The translations under genes and the position numbers were made by a program. The notes under the pieces were generated by a model. That model saw nothing but the letters and a program-made list of their open reading frames with translations, ran no database searches and was not told the DNA's origin. A stretch of 64,000 bases of DNA from Corynebacterium amycolatum (GTDB taxonomy: Bacteria > Actinomycetota > Actinomycetes > Mycobacteriales > Mycobacteriaceae), in assembly GCF_016889425.1 (NCBI RefSeq), contig NZ_CP069513.1:496001-560000 (forward strand). The letters run 5' to 3'. Below, in pieces: positions 1-7,357 of this stretch. Positions within the stretch are counted from its first letter, which is position 1, and every line of letters starts with the position of its first letter.

Positions 1-480
1 GTTCACGGGGCTGACTTGGACAAGTTCATCTTCAACCGCTTGGGAGAAGATCGTTTTAAGCAGGCTATAAACGTCCCTATTCCGCTTTTTACGGTCTTTA
101 TTGGCCTTGACCATGCTGTCATACCATTTGCGTACTTCGGCGCGTGTAATCGCCGCTAGGTGCATTTCTCCGAAAGTCGGCGCAATGTCGTTGGTGAACA
201 TTGACCTGTAACCGCGTTCTGTGGTCGGTTCCCAATTCCGTTTCGTTGGCAGGGTCTCGAAATACTCAGCGACCGTTAGCCCGGTGCGCTTCTTTCTACC
301 TTCTCTTTCGGCCGGCGGAGTCCAAACATCATCGTGGATTAATGTTAGCTCTTTGCTTCGCCAGGCTCTCGCCTGCTCCATGTTAGGAAAAGTCTTGTAG
401 TAAGTCCGGCCTTTGTGTTGGTAGCGTGCCCGGACGTTTCCAGACGGCAGGGGGGTAAGCCCCTTTGTTCTGCGTGCCAT
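1..480 (-). CDS. Tyrosine integrase, N-terminal part (runs off window)
   Basis: Reading the minus strand from an ATG at 480 gives 160 open codons to the window edge. The product starts MARRTKGLTPLPSG and contains a basic AP2-like arm-binding segment (residues about 1-45, with GRTYYKTFPNMEQARAW) followed by a SAM-like core-binding domain (LTVAEYFETL, then REVRKWYD-type helices and YSLLKTIFSQAVEDEL). This is the N-terminal half of phage or island tyrosine recombinases; the catalytic R-H-R-Y domain would lie outside the window, so activity cannot be judged. The gene sits about 170 bp from the 3' end of a tRNA-Ser gene, the usual place for an integrase next to its attachment site. The element would extend to the left. 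Confidence 0.82.
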   Translation of the reverse strand, partial: MARRTKGLTPLPSGNVRARYQHKGRTYYKTFPNMEQARAWRSKELTLIHDDVWTPPAEREGRKKRTGLTVAEYFETLPTKRNWEPTTERGYRSMFTNDIAPTFGEMHLAAITRAEVRKWYDSMVKANKDRKKRNRDVYSLLKTIFSQAVEDELVQVSPVN

Positions 481-610
481 TAAAGGTGAAAACCTTTCGC
501 GTGCGTGCCCACCGCCGCGTGACAGCTTTTCGTGACAGTTCAAACGATATCAGTTGAGACGAGTCAATACTTATTGTGTATGCTTTATGGTGCCTTACCA
601 GCATGGATAC

Positions 611-648
611 GGGAAAACCCCCAGGTAGTTTTCTACCTGAGGGTTCCC
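611..648 (-). terminator. Terminator downstream of tRNA-Ser(GGA)
   Basis: A stem made of CCAGGTAG and CTACCTGAGG around a TTTT loop, followed on the minus strand by a T-rich stretch, lies directly 3' of tRNA-Ser(GGA). It fits an intrinsic terminator for that gene. Confidence 0.7.
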
Positions 649-653
649 ATTTG

Positions 654-739
654 CGGAGGATGTGGGATTTGAACCCACGAGGGATGTGACTCCCGCACGC
701 GTTCCAGGCGTGTGACATAGGCCGCTAGTCGAATCCTCC
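654..739 (-). tRNA. tRNA-Ser(GGA)
   Basis: The minus strand folds as a class II tRNA of 86 nt. The acceptor stem is GGAGGAT/ATCCTCC with discriminator G and no encoded CCA. The anticodon loop CTGGAAC gives GGA, there is a long variable arm, and the T arm is GTGGGTTCAAATCCCAC. An integrase gene begins shortly after its 3' end, so this tRNA probably served as the attachment site. Confidence 0.95.
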
Positions 740-915
740 AACGTCGTTAAAGACTACCCAACAAATCCGATTTTCCCAAAACACGCCGACGAACAGGGGA
801 AACGTAGAATTCAAGTGGCACTATCGACACCACCAGTGCAACCAACAACCGAAAGCAAAAGACGGCACCCGACCACCGACCGCTGACCGCCGTTTCGCTT
901 CACGACGGCCACCCC

Positions 916-938
916 ACTCCCGGAATTTTTCCGGGAGT
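916..938 (-). repeat. Palindrome of the CCGGGAGT family after csoR
   Basis: ACTCCCGG, seven A/T bases, then CCGGGAGT form a perfect 8-bp inverted repeat touching the csoR stop codon. It could fold in RNA but lacks a T tract. It is the clearest full palindrome of a family whose 8-bp arms I found at 916, 931, 1804, 1913, 1980, 2008, 2692, 2782, 2898, 4196, 4629, 4836, 4860, 5098, 5774, 5849, 6302, 6412, 6989, 7803, 11581, 20121, 39227 and 41628. Confidence 0.75.
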
Positions 939-1285
939 TACTTAGCCAGCCGAGCGATTGCCGCCGAGGCCTCCTCCAGCTTGGCATCCAACTCCTCCTG
1001 GCCACCCTCAGCCGCATGCACCACACAGTGATGAAGATGAGCATCCAGAAGAGTCAACGCCAACGACTTCAACGCCGAATTCACCGCCGAAATCTGGGTC
1101 AAAACATCGATACAGTACTCTTCGTTCTCAATCATCCGACCAATGCCACGAACCTGCCCCTCAATGCGACGAATACGGGACTCATAACGCCGCTTCTCCG
1201 AAAGATAACCGGGATCAGTGGTGTCATGGCAGCAAGAACCGTCGTCAAGCGAATGCGATTGAGACGAACAACAAGACTCACTCAT
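938..1285 (-). CDS. csoR: CsoR-family copper-sensing repressor
   Basis: A 115-residue protein of the CsoR/RcnR (DUF156) family. The helical core begins near residue 30 (RIRRIEGQVRGIGRMIE). The Cu(I) triad is visible as Cys58, His83 and Cys87, inside YCIDVLTQISAV and LLDAHLHHCV. An N-terminal Cys/His-rich extension (CCSSQSH and CCHD, residues 5-20) is longer than in typical members and could bind metal. The gene is the last of copZ-copA-csoR. Its AAGGAG ribosome site lies in the last codons of copA, three bases upstream, so translation is probably coupled. It should repress the operon through the operator near 3731-3751. Metal specificity is inferred from the triad and neighbours. Confidence 0.92.
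   Translation of the reverse strand: MSESCCSSQSHSLDDGSCCHDTTDPGYLSEKRRYESRIRRIEGQVRGIGRMIENEEYCIDVLTQISAVNSALKSLALTLLDAHLHHCVVHAAEGGQEELDAKLEEASAAIARLAK
1240..1250 (+). repeat. CGTCGTHAAGC repeat family (representative copy; 30 listed)
   Basis: An 11-base word, CGTCGTHAAGC with H mostly C, sometimes A, rarely T, recurs through the window. Plus-strand copies start at 1240, 4302, 5000, 6856, 8724, 10417, 13468, 15075, 23783, 32426, 37717, 40737, 46334, 50194 and 63087. Minus-strand copies start at 5032, 7295, 8582, 12447, 15711, 19177, 23024, 27737, 31485, 35504, 39499, 42083, 45122, 55458 and 62265. The best copies extend to CGTCGTCAAGCGAA. About 24 lie inside genes, where they often encode SLDDG or VVKR. 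With equal base frequencies about 0.1 copy is expected in 64 kb. The list was made by eye and may be incomplete. Confidence 0.8.
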
Positions 1286-1288
1286 GAA

Positions 1289-3487
1289 TTACTCCTTTTT
1301 AACTTTCTGTTTGACTCGGAGAAAACCGCGCAGACGCAGACTGTTGCCGACCACAAAAACCGACGAAAACGCCATTGCAGCGCCAGCCAACATCGGATTC
1401 AACAACCCCAGTGCGGCGACAGGAATTGCCAAAACGTTGTAGAAAAACGCCCAAAAAAGATTTGACCGAATCGTGCGGAGCGTCCGGCGAGACAACCGCA
1501 GCGCATCCGCAGCCGCCAACAAATCACCACGCACCAGCGTGATATCCGCGGCCTCCATCGCCACATCGGTGCCCGTGCCCATCGCCATGCCCAAATCCGC
1601 CTGCGCAAGAGCCGCAGCATCATTAATGCCATCGCCGACCATCGCCACGGACGCGCCGCTGGCCTGCAACTTCTCAATCGTCGCGACCTTATCCTCCGGC
1701 ATCACTCCCGAAATCACGTCCTCGCGAGCAATACCGACCTTATCCGCAACGCGAAACGCAGGGCCGGCGGCGTCGCCGGTCAGCAGAATCGGCCGCACTC
1801 CCCACTCCCGGAATTTCGCGACCGCAGCCGCCGACGTCGGCTTCACCGAATCCGACACCTCCAACGTGCCCAGGAGCTCGCCGTCGCGGCGCACCGCAAC
1901 CACCGTCCCCCCACTCCCGGAATTTTCCCCGGAGCGGCCGACCTCGATGCGGTGGCCGTCTACGGTGCCCTCAACCCCCACTCCCGGAATATCCCGGAAA
2001 TCAGAAACCGGGAGTAGGGAATCCGGATCCGCCGCACGCACAATTGCCTGCGCAATCGGGTGGTGCGACGCCGCTTCCACCGAAGCGGCAAGCGGCACCA
2101 GATTTTCGGGAGTGGGAGGAACCTCCGTCAACTCCATCACACCCGTAGTCACCGTGCCGGTCTTATCCAGCACAACCGTGTCGACCTTCCGCGCCGACTC
2201 CAGCACCTCCGGGCCGCGCAGCAACACACCCGCCTTGGCACCTTCACTCGTGCCGACCAGGAGCGCTGTGGGCGTCGCTAAGCCAAGCGCACACGGGCAC
2301 GCGATAATGAGTACGGCGACCGCAGCCGTGACCGCCTCACTCGCGCCGTGCCCCGTGAGCAACCACGCACCGAGCGTGACCACGGCGATCGCGATGACGG
2401 CGGGCACGAACACTCCCGAAACCCGGTCCGCTAGCCGCTGCACCGGTGCCTTGCCCGTCTGCGCCGCCTCGACCATCGCTGCCATCTGCGCCAACTGCGT
2501 CTCCGAGCCCACGCGCGTCGCCCGCACGAGCAACCGCCCAGACGTATTAATCGTCGCCCCTGTCACCTCATCGCCAGGGCCGACCTCGACAGGCATCGGC
2601 TCTCCGGTCAGCATCGACGCATCCACCGCCGACGCACCCTCCACGACAACGCCATCCGTCGCGATCTTCTCACCAGGCCTAACGACGAACACCACTCCCG
2701 GGCGGAGCTGTTCCACGGGCAGCCGCTTCTCCACTCCCGAACTTTCGAGAACGGAGACCTCCTTGGCGCCGAGCTTCATCAACTCCCGGAGCGCCTGACC
2801 AGCATTGCGCTTAGAACGCTTCTCGAAATAACGACCGAGCAGCACAAACATGATGATGCCGGCCATCGCCTCGAGGTAGATGTTCATATCAGCATCGCCG
2901 GGAGTGACCGTTAAGTGGAACTCGTGCTTAAGCCCCGGCAGCCCGGCGCGCCCGAAGAACAACGCCCAGACGCTCCAGAGGAACGAGGCGGTCGTACCCA
3001 TGGTGATCAGCGTGTCCATGGTGACTTCACCATGACGCAGGTTCTTCAGCGTCGCGCGATGGAACGGCCAGCCGGCCCACACAAAGACCGGCGCCGAGAG
3101 CGTGAGGCACAGCCACTGCCAATTAGTGAATTGGAGGGCAGGAATCATCGACATCGCGATGACGGGAACCGTGAGGATGACAGCGCCGACGACGCGATTG
3201 CGCAGGTCCTGCAGCTCCCGGTCTTTTTCTTCGGGAGCAGCTTCCGGTTCCTGTTCGGACTCCTCCTGCGGAAGCTCAGCAGTGTAACCTGCCGCCACGA
3301 TCGTGTCGATGAGTTGCTGCGGGTTGATGTCCGCCGGCGCCTCCACATGCGCCTTCTCGGTCGCATAGTTCACGCTCGCGTTAACTCCATCAAGTTTGTT
3401 CAGCTTGCGTTGAATACGGTTTGCGCACGACGCACACGTCATCCCGCCGACGGGGATATCAAGAGTGAGAAGTTGCTGCTCGGACAT
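1289..3487 (-). CDS. copA: Copper-exporting P1B-type ATPase
   Basis: A 732-residue Cu(I) efflux ATPase. An N-terminal heavy-metal domain carries GMTCASC (residues 15-21). The rest is a standard P-type core: TGEP phosphatase loop near 294, transmembrane CPC (IIACPCALG) near 398, phosphorylated Asp in DKTGT near 440, the SHHP nucleotide-domain motif near 472, and GDGINDA near 615. The gene lies between copZ (25 bp upstream) and csoR (3 bp downstream), so the three form one operon. It should pump Cu(I) out of the cytoplasm after handover from CopZ. Several in-frame stretches (NSGSGG, IPGVG) are encoded by CCGGGAGT repeats and fall in variable loops. Confidence 0.96.
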   Translation of the reverse strand: MSEQQLLTLDIPVGGMTCASCANRIQRKLNKLDGVNASVNYATEKAHVEAPADINPQQLIDTIVAAGYTAELPQEESEQEPEAAPEEKDRELQDLRNRVVGAVILTVPVIAMSMIPALQFTNWQWLCLTLSAPVFVWAGWPFHRATLKNLRHGEVTMDTLITMGTTASFLWSVWALFFGRAGLPGLKHEFHLTVTPGDADMNIYLEAMAGIIMFVLLGRYFEKRSKRNAGQALRELMKLGAKEVSVLESSGVEKRLPVEQLRPGVVFVVRPGEKIATDGVVVEGASAVDASMLTGEPMPVEVGPGDEVTGATINTSGRLLVRATRVGSETQLAQMAAMVEAAQTGKAPVQRLADRVSGVFVPAVIAIAVVTLGAWLLTGHGASEAVTAAVAVLIIACPCALGLATPTALLVGTSEGAKAGVLLRGPEVLESARKVDTVVLDKTGTVTTGVMELTEVPPTPENLVPLAASVEAASHHPIAQAIVRAADPDSLLPVSDFRDIPGVGVEGTVDGHRIEVGRSGENSGSGGTVVAVRRDGELLGTLEVSDSVKPTSAAAVAKFREWGVRPILLTGDAAGPAFRVADKVGIAREDVISGVMPEDKVATIEKLQASGASVAMVGDGINDAAALAQADLGMAMGTGTDVAMEAADITLVRGDLLAAADALRLSRRTLRTIRSNLFWAFFYNVLAIPVAALGLLNPMLAGAAMAFSSVFVVGNSLRLRGFLRVKQKVKKE

Positions 3488-3512
3488 CTACTTTCCTCTT
3501 TTTTTGGGGGGG

Positions 3513-3722
3513 TTAGTTTGCGACCGCCTTGTAGCCAGCTTCATCCACTGCTGCGATTACGGCAGCGGTGTCGATGTCTGCCTCCGAAGTCACGGAGAGG
3601 AAATTCCGGGAGCGGTCAACCTGGACATCGGTGATTCCCGGGAGTTCAGAGACTTCCTCCCGCACCGACGCCTCGCAGTGCCCGCATGTCATGCCAGTAA
3701 CAGTAAAAGTTTGATTAGCCAT
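3513..3722 (-). CDS. copZ: CopZ-like copper chaperone (HMA domain)
   Basis: A 69-residue single-domain heavy-metal-associated protein starting MANQTFTVTGMTCGHC; the MTCGHC loop (residues 11-16) is the metal site. It matches CopZ/Atx1 chaperones, which carry Cu(I) to CopA. The reading frame stays open further upstream, but the ATG at 3722 gives the canonical domain and lies seven bases after a -10 box, so the longer version is rejected. It is the first gene of the copper operon and probably has a leaderless mRNA. Confidence 0.92.
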   Translation of the reverse strand: MANQTFTVTGMTCGHCEASVREEVSELPGITDVQVDRSRNFLSVTSEADIDTAAVIAAVDEAGYKAVAN

Positions 3723-3729
3723 ACCCCAA

Positions 3730-3758
3730 CATATACCCCCTACGGGTATATATGTAAA
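3730..3758 (-). promoter_or_regulatory. copZ promoter with CsoR-type operator in the spacer
   Basis: On the minus strand a -35 TTTACA (3758-3753), a 17-bp spacer and a -10 TATATG (3735-3730) are followed by seven bases and the copZ ATG. The spacer region holds a perfect inverted repeat, ATATACCC-N5-GGGTATAT (3731-3751), with the C/G-run and A/T-flank pattern of CsoR operators. Repressor binding would cover the promoter. The -35 begins just after the stop codon of the upstream HNH gene. Confidence 0.75.
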
Positions 3759-3759
3759 G

Positions 3760-4938
3760 CTATTCGCGCTGACGGTAGCCCGAGTAGGCCCGCCCCGCGA
3801 GAGCTGTCGGGAAGGCAAGGTTGAATTCGGGCGGCGCGTGCGGAGACGGCGGGTGACGGTAGACCGCGCCGGAGCCGTCGTCACGCTCGAGGTGCCCGTT
3901 GAGGCCTTGCCTGTCGTCATCGTTGGCGGCGTTGTGCTCTTTGCAGGTCATAACCATGTTTTCCATGGTCGTGGCGCCCCCGTTTTTCCTGGCGACCAGG
4001 TGATGGGCCTGCCCGGCGTGGGCGGGGCGCGGGCACCCGGGCCACGCGCAGATGGGGTTGTCGAGGATCATCGCAATGCGCTGCTCCTCCGTCGCCAGGC
4101 GCGGGTTGTGCATCGGGAGTAGGTCGGTCGGCGTGTTGTGCTCGTCGTAGACCAGCACCCAGCCGGTGTCTGCGAGCAGCGCCTCGACGAATTGTCCGGG
4201 AGTGAGGACGGAGCCGTTGGAGGTCGCCGCAAACCGCGGGCTGTACTCCACGATGTCTTGCGCGGTTACGATGAGCGCGGGCTGGTAACGGAGCTTATCG
4301 ACGTCGTCAAGCGGCCCTTCCGACCCGTGCGCCAGGCGCTCTGCCAGCGCTTGACCGACGCACCGATCCCGGGTGTAGTCCTCGTGCGCTTTGGCGATTT
4401 CGGCTGCACGCACGGTCAGCGGCGCGACCAGGTCGTCAATCATGTTCGCCGGACCGGTGACCTGCAGGTGCTTCATCCCGCGAATGTCCGGATTCCGGGA
4501 GACGTGGGCGCGCAGGTGCTGCGGCGGCTCGTCGGTGCGGTTGAGCTCCTTGACCTTGGTCCGCATGTAGGTGTCGAGGCCCTCGAAGTCGTAGGCCGCG
4601 GCGGCGCGGGTGAAGTCCAGGCGGTAGTACTCCCGGATTTCGACATTGTTGAGCTGCCCGGAGCGCTTGTCGATCTGCATGACCGTGTCCAGCGACAGCT
4701 TTAGCTCCCGGGCAATCGCGACGGCTTTGTCGCGGGATTCGACATCAACATCCTTCTCGACGGTGCCGAACAGCCGCTCGGCGCAACACAGCAGGCGCTT
4801 GAGCCGGAAGGGGTCGAAGCCGATGCTGGCCGCCAACTCCCGGTGCCCGGTGGATTTTTCCGGGAGTGCGGCGCGCAGGTCGGCGAGCACGTCAATCCCC
4901 CGTGTCGCCAGCGCGCTGAGCAGTCCCAATGTCGTCAT
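3760..4938 (-). CDS. DUF222/13E12-type HNH endonuclease domain protein
   Basis: A 392-residue protein with an N-terminal DUF222-like helical region (about 20-250) and a C-terminal HNH nuclease motif near residues 290-330: CAWPGCPRP, then QAHHLVARKNGGATTMEN, then CKEHN. This layout is the 13E12 repeat family, common and multicopy in Corynebacteriales and of unknown role; some members lie near mobile elements. The Cys pairs probably bind a structural zinc and the double His gives the catalytic site. The protein ends immediately before the copZ promoter on the same strand. Several CCGGGAGT repeats lie within the coding sequence. Confidence 0.85.
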   Translation of the reverse strand: MTTLGLLSALATRGIDVLADLRAALPEKSTGHRELAASIGFDPFRLKRLLCCAERLFGTVEKDVDVESRDKAVAIARELKLSLDTVMQIDKRSGQLNNVEIREYYRLDFTRAAAAYDFEGLDTYMRTKVKELNRTDEPPQHLRAHVSRNPDIRGMKHLQVTGPANMIDDLVAPLTVRAAEIAKAHEDYTRDRCVGQALAERLAHGSEGPLDDVDKLRYQPALIVTAQDIVEYSPRFAATSNGSVLTPGQFVEALLADTGWVLVYDEHNTPTDLLPMHNPRLATEEQRIAMILDNPICAWPGCPRPAHAGQAHHLVARKNGGATTMENMVMTCKEHNAANDDDRQGLNGHLERDDGSGAVYRHPPSPHAPPEFNLAFPTALAGRAYSGYRQRE

Positions 4939-4999
4939 GGGGCTAAGGCTAGCGTCCGGGAGGGGACGGCTTCAATCGCTTTTTGGCGTTGTCCACAGC

Positions 5000-5042
5000 C
5001 GTCGTAAAGCATGCACAATCTGCACAAACGGGCTTGACGACG
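5000..5042. terminator. Inverted pair of CGTCGTHAAGC words after amn
   Basis: CGTCGTAAAGC at 5000-5010 and GCTTGACGACG at 5032-5042 face each other across 21 bases, just downstream of the amn stop codon on the minus strand. They would form a hairpin with one mismatch. In Neisseria and Haemophilus, inverted uptake sequences often act as terminators, so the position is suggestive. There is no long T tract. Confidence 0.45.
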
Positions 5043-5058
5043 CACTCCCGAAAGTGCC

Positions 5059-6579
5059 CTACCGGAACGCAACCTCTCCCACCGGCCGACGCAACTTCCG
5101 GGAGTGGAGGGTGTCGGGAGCGGTGGCCATGTCCTCGCACGCGCGCACGGCGGCCATGAGGTGCTCCTCCTTGGAGGATTGGTAGAACTCGCGGGCAGAT
5201 TTCGGGAGTTTGGGTTTGTCGTGCAGTGGCATGTCGGAGACGCTGAGCAGCGCGCCGTAGGGCACGCGGAAGCGGTAGCCGTTGGCGGCGATGGTGGCGG
5301 ATTCCATTTCGACGCCGATGGCGGTGGATTTCTGCAGCTCCCGGTAGAGGTCGGTCTGGGAGCGCCACTCCCAGTTGCGATCGGAGGTCGACAGCACGGT
5401 GCCGGTGCGTAGGCGCTTTTTCAGCTCATCGCCGGAAAGTCCGGAGACGCGGGCGAGCGCGTTGGTGACGGCGAGCTGAATTTCCGCAATCGGCGGGATG
5501 GGCTTTTCCAGGGGCACGTAGTTGTCGAGGACTCCGTCGGCGCGGTCGTAGCCGTTGGCGAGAATCATGTCGCCGATGCGCATGCGGCCGTCGAGGCCAG
5601 CACAGTGTCCAACCATCATCCAGCAGTGCGGGCGCGTGACGGCGAGGCAATCGGTGATGGTCTTGGCATTCGAGGGGCCGACGCCGATGTCGATGATGGT
5701 GATGCCGCATTGGTCGTCGCGAAGCAGGTGGTACGCCGGCATCTGCGAGGCGTGCGCGTGCTGACGGCAAATTCCGGGAGTGGGGATGGCACCGATGTCG
5801 TAGCGCTTCCCACCCGGGCACGCCAGCGCCGTGTATCCGCGGGGATTTCCGGGAGTGAGGGTGGCGGCGTACTCGAGGAACACGTCGGTGTGCAGCTGGT
5901 AGTTGGTGAACAGTACGAAGCGCTGGATGTTGGCGGCGTGCGACCCGGTGTAATGCTCGAGGCGCTGGAGGGCGAGGTCGATGCGCTGGGCGGTAAAGAG
6001 GCTCAAAGGTTTGATGGGAAGGCCCAGGTAGTCGGCTTCGCCGTCGGCGATGGTGTCGTCAATGCAGGCGGAGTCGATGGGGGTGAACGTTTTCTCCACT
6101 GCCGCCAACGCGCTTGCCGACGCTCCTTCCCTCCCCGCCGCTTCCTCGGCGGCCGCATCGAAGCCGCGGCACATCCGGAGTGGGATGGGCTGGTCAGAGA
6201 CGCGCACCTCGACTTCGCCACCGTGGTTGGCGAGCAGGTCGTTGATTTGCTCTATGAGGTAGGTGCGGAACATCACCGGGCGAGTGATGGTGGTGGCGTA
6301 CACTCCCGGGCGGTCGACGAAGCCGTGTGACAGGGAGGGGTCGACATCCTCGACGGCGCTGCCGGCTGGGACGGTGAAGCGTAGTTCGGGGTAGTAGGCG
6401 CGCACCGGCCCACTCCCGGAATTTCCGTTAGTGGCGGCGGTGTACTGCTCGATTAGGTAGGCCATTCCTGCCCGGTGGATTTCGGTGAGCCGGTCGACGG
6501 CTGCGGCGGGGTCGGTGTAGAAATCGCCTTCGCCCTCGGTGGGCCAGAACGGGGGTGTTGCGGAGTCTCGTACCTGCAT
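5059..6579 (-). CDS. amn: AMP nucleosidase
   Basis: A 506-residue protein matching AMP nucleosidase (AMP to adenine and ribose 5-phosphate). The N-terminal region (about 10-180) has the family's ELRFTVPAGSAVEDVDPSLS and PVMFRTYLIEQI segments. The middle contains FVLFTNYQLHTDVF. The C-terminal phosphorylase-like domain (about 300-480) has IIDIGVGPSNAKTITD, MVGHCAGL and the nucleotide-binding VEMESATIAANGY. Length fits the family (about 480-500). The enzyme adjusts AMP pools and feeds adenine to salvage. Three CCGGGAGT repeats lie in non-conserved loops. An inverted repeat just after the gene may end transcription. Confidence 0.93.
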   Translation of the reverse strand: MQVRDSATPPFWPTEGEGDFYTDPAAAVDRLTEIHRAGMAYLIEQYTAATNGNSGSGPVRAYYPELRFTVPAGSAVEDVDPSLSHGFVDRPGVYATTITRPVMFRTYLIEQINDLLANHGGEVEVRVSDQPIPLRMCRGFDAAAEEAAGREGASASALAAVEKTFTPIDSACIDDTIADGEADYLGLPIKPLSLFTAQRIDLALQRLEHYTGSHAANIQRFVLFTNYQLHTDVFLEYAATLTPGNPRGYTALACPGGKRYDIGAIPTPGICRQHAHASQMPAYHLLRDDQCGITIIDIGVGPSNAKTITDCLAVTRPHCWMMVGHCAGLDGRMRIGDMILANGYDRADGVLDNYVPLEKPIPPIAEIQLAVTNALARVSGLSGDELKKRLRTGTVLSTSDRNWEWRSQTDLYRELQKSTAIGVEMESATIAANGYRFRVPYGALLSVSDMPLHDKPKLPKSAREFYQSSKEEHLMAAVRACEDMATAPDTLHSRKLRRPVGEVAFR

Positions 6580-6616
6580 ATCCCAAGGCTAGGCGGAGAG
6601 TTTCCCGTTCGCATCC

Positions 6617-6735
6617 GCGCCGCGCTCATCACCACGCTCACCCACGCAACGCCGCGCTCACTACATCAGACGCGCCGCGCTCATCACCACGCTCATCCAC
6701 GCGCCGCGCTCATCCACGCAATGCCGCATCCATCA
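6617..6735. repeat. Direct repeats upstream of amn
   Basis: A 24-bp unit starting GCGCCGCGCTCATCACCACG occurs at 6617-6640 and 6672-6695. Shortened variants (CGCCGCGCTCATCCACGC) follow to about 6735. The block fills the gap between amn and the next gene. No gene is supported inside it. Confidence 0.7.
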
Positions 6736-6757
6736 CGCGAAGCTCACTGCACCAAGC

Positions 6758-7111
6758 TCAGTGCCGACTCCACACTCCCTCACGGCTGCGGCGGACTTCA
6801 AAGACCTGGTGCACGTGGTAGCCACCGACGGTGGGGATGGTGAGGAAGTGGCGGCCGTCGTCAAGCTCATGCCAGAGGATGCGACCGTAGCGTACGCCGT
6901 CGCGGACGTGGGCGCTGAGGTAGTCGGCGCGTTGTTGGCCGCGGAGGGTGGCGTAGAAGGCGGGGTCGACGGGGAGTTGGACGAGATTCCGGGAGTGGGG
7001 GTCGATGTCGGCTTCTTGCAGCCGGATGGCGACGGGTCGACCGTCGACGAGGAGGTCAGCGGTGTGACGGCTGAGGTGGATGATGTGGACGTCGCTGATT
7101 GTGGTGTGCAT
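6758..7111 (-). CDS. Hypothetical protein
   Basis: A 117-residue protein of unknown family. It starts MHTTISDVHIIHLSRHTADLLVDGRPV and looks soluble, with mixed strand and helix character and many His residues (GGYHVHQVFEVRR near the end). No signal peptide or membrane segment is visible. A longer overlapping frame on the same strand lacks a protein-like composition, so this frame is preferred. It contains one copy of each short repeat family: CCGGGAGT (encoding HSRN) and CGTCGTCAAGC (encoding ELDDG). Confidence 0.6.
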   Translation of the reverse strand: MHTTISDVHIIHLSRHTADLLVDGRPVAIRLQEADIDPHSRNLVQLPVDPAFYATLRGQQRADYLSAHVRDGVRYGRILWHELDDGRHFLTIPTVGGYHVHQVFEVRRSREGVWSRH

Positions 7112-7357
7112 TTGGCGCTCCTATTCGCTCTTCCCCGCAGGCGGTCTGTGGGGCTGATCTTCCTTTGGGGCACCGGGTCCGCGAATCGGGCGGTTGCCTA
7201 TCGACGCTGTCAAAGGCCATTTCTCGTCGATATCTTGTGATCGTGTCGCCCACCCTAACACCAACTAGACAGCTTTGTCTACCATCTCCCGCACGCTTTA
7301 CGACGAAGCCCCCACCTCCCCCTCCCGGAAGCTACTACCTTCCACCTCGCCCGCTGA

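Noticed and set aside
383-718. A 111-codon frame covering tRNA-Ser and its terminator
   Set aside because: It reads through the tRNA and hairpin; the integrase frame on the same strand explains 1-480.
1473-2798. A 441-codon open frame opposite copA
   Set aside because: It mirrors copA codon positions, is rich in Ser/Thr/Ala/Arg, has no domain, and copA is certain.
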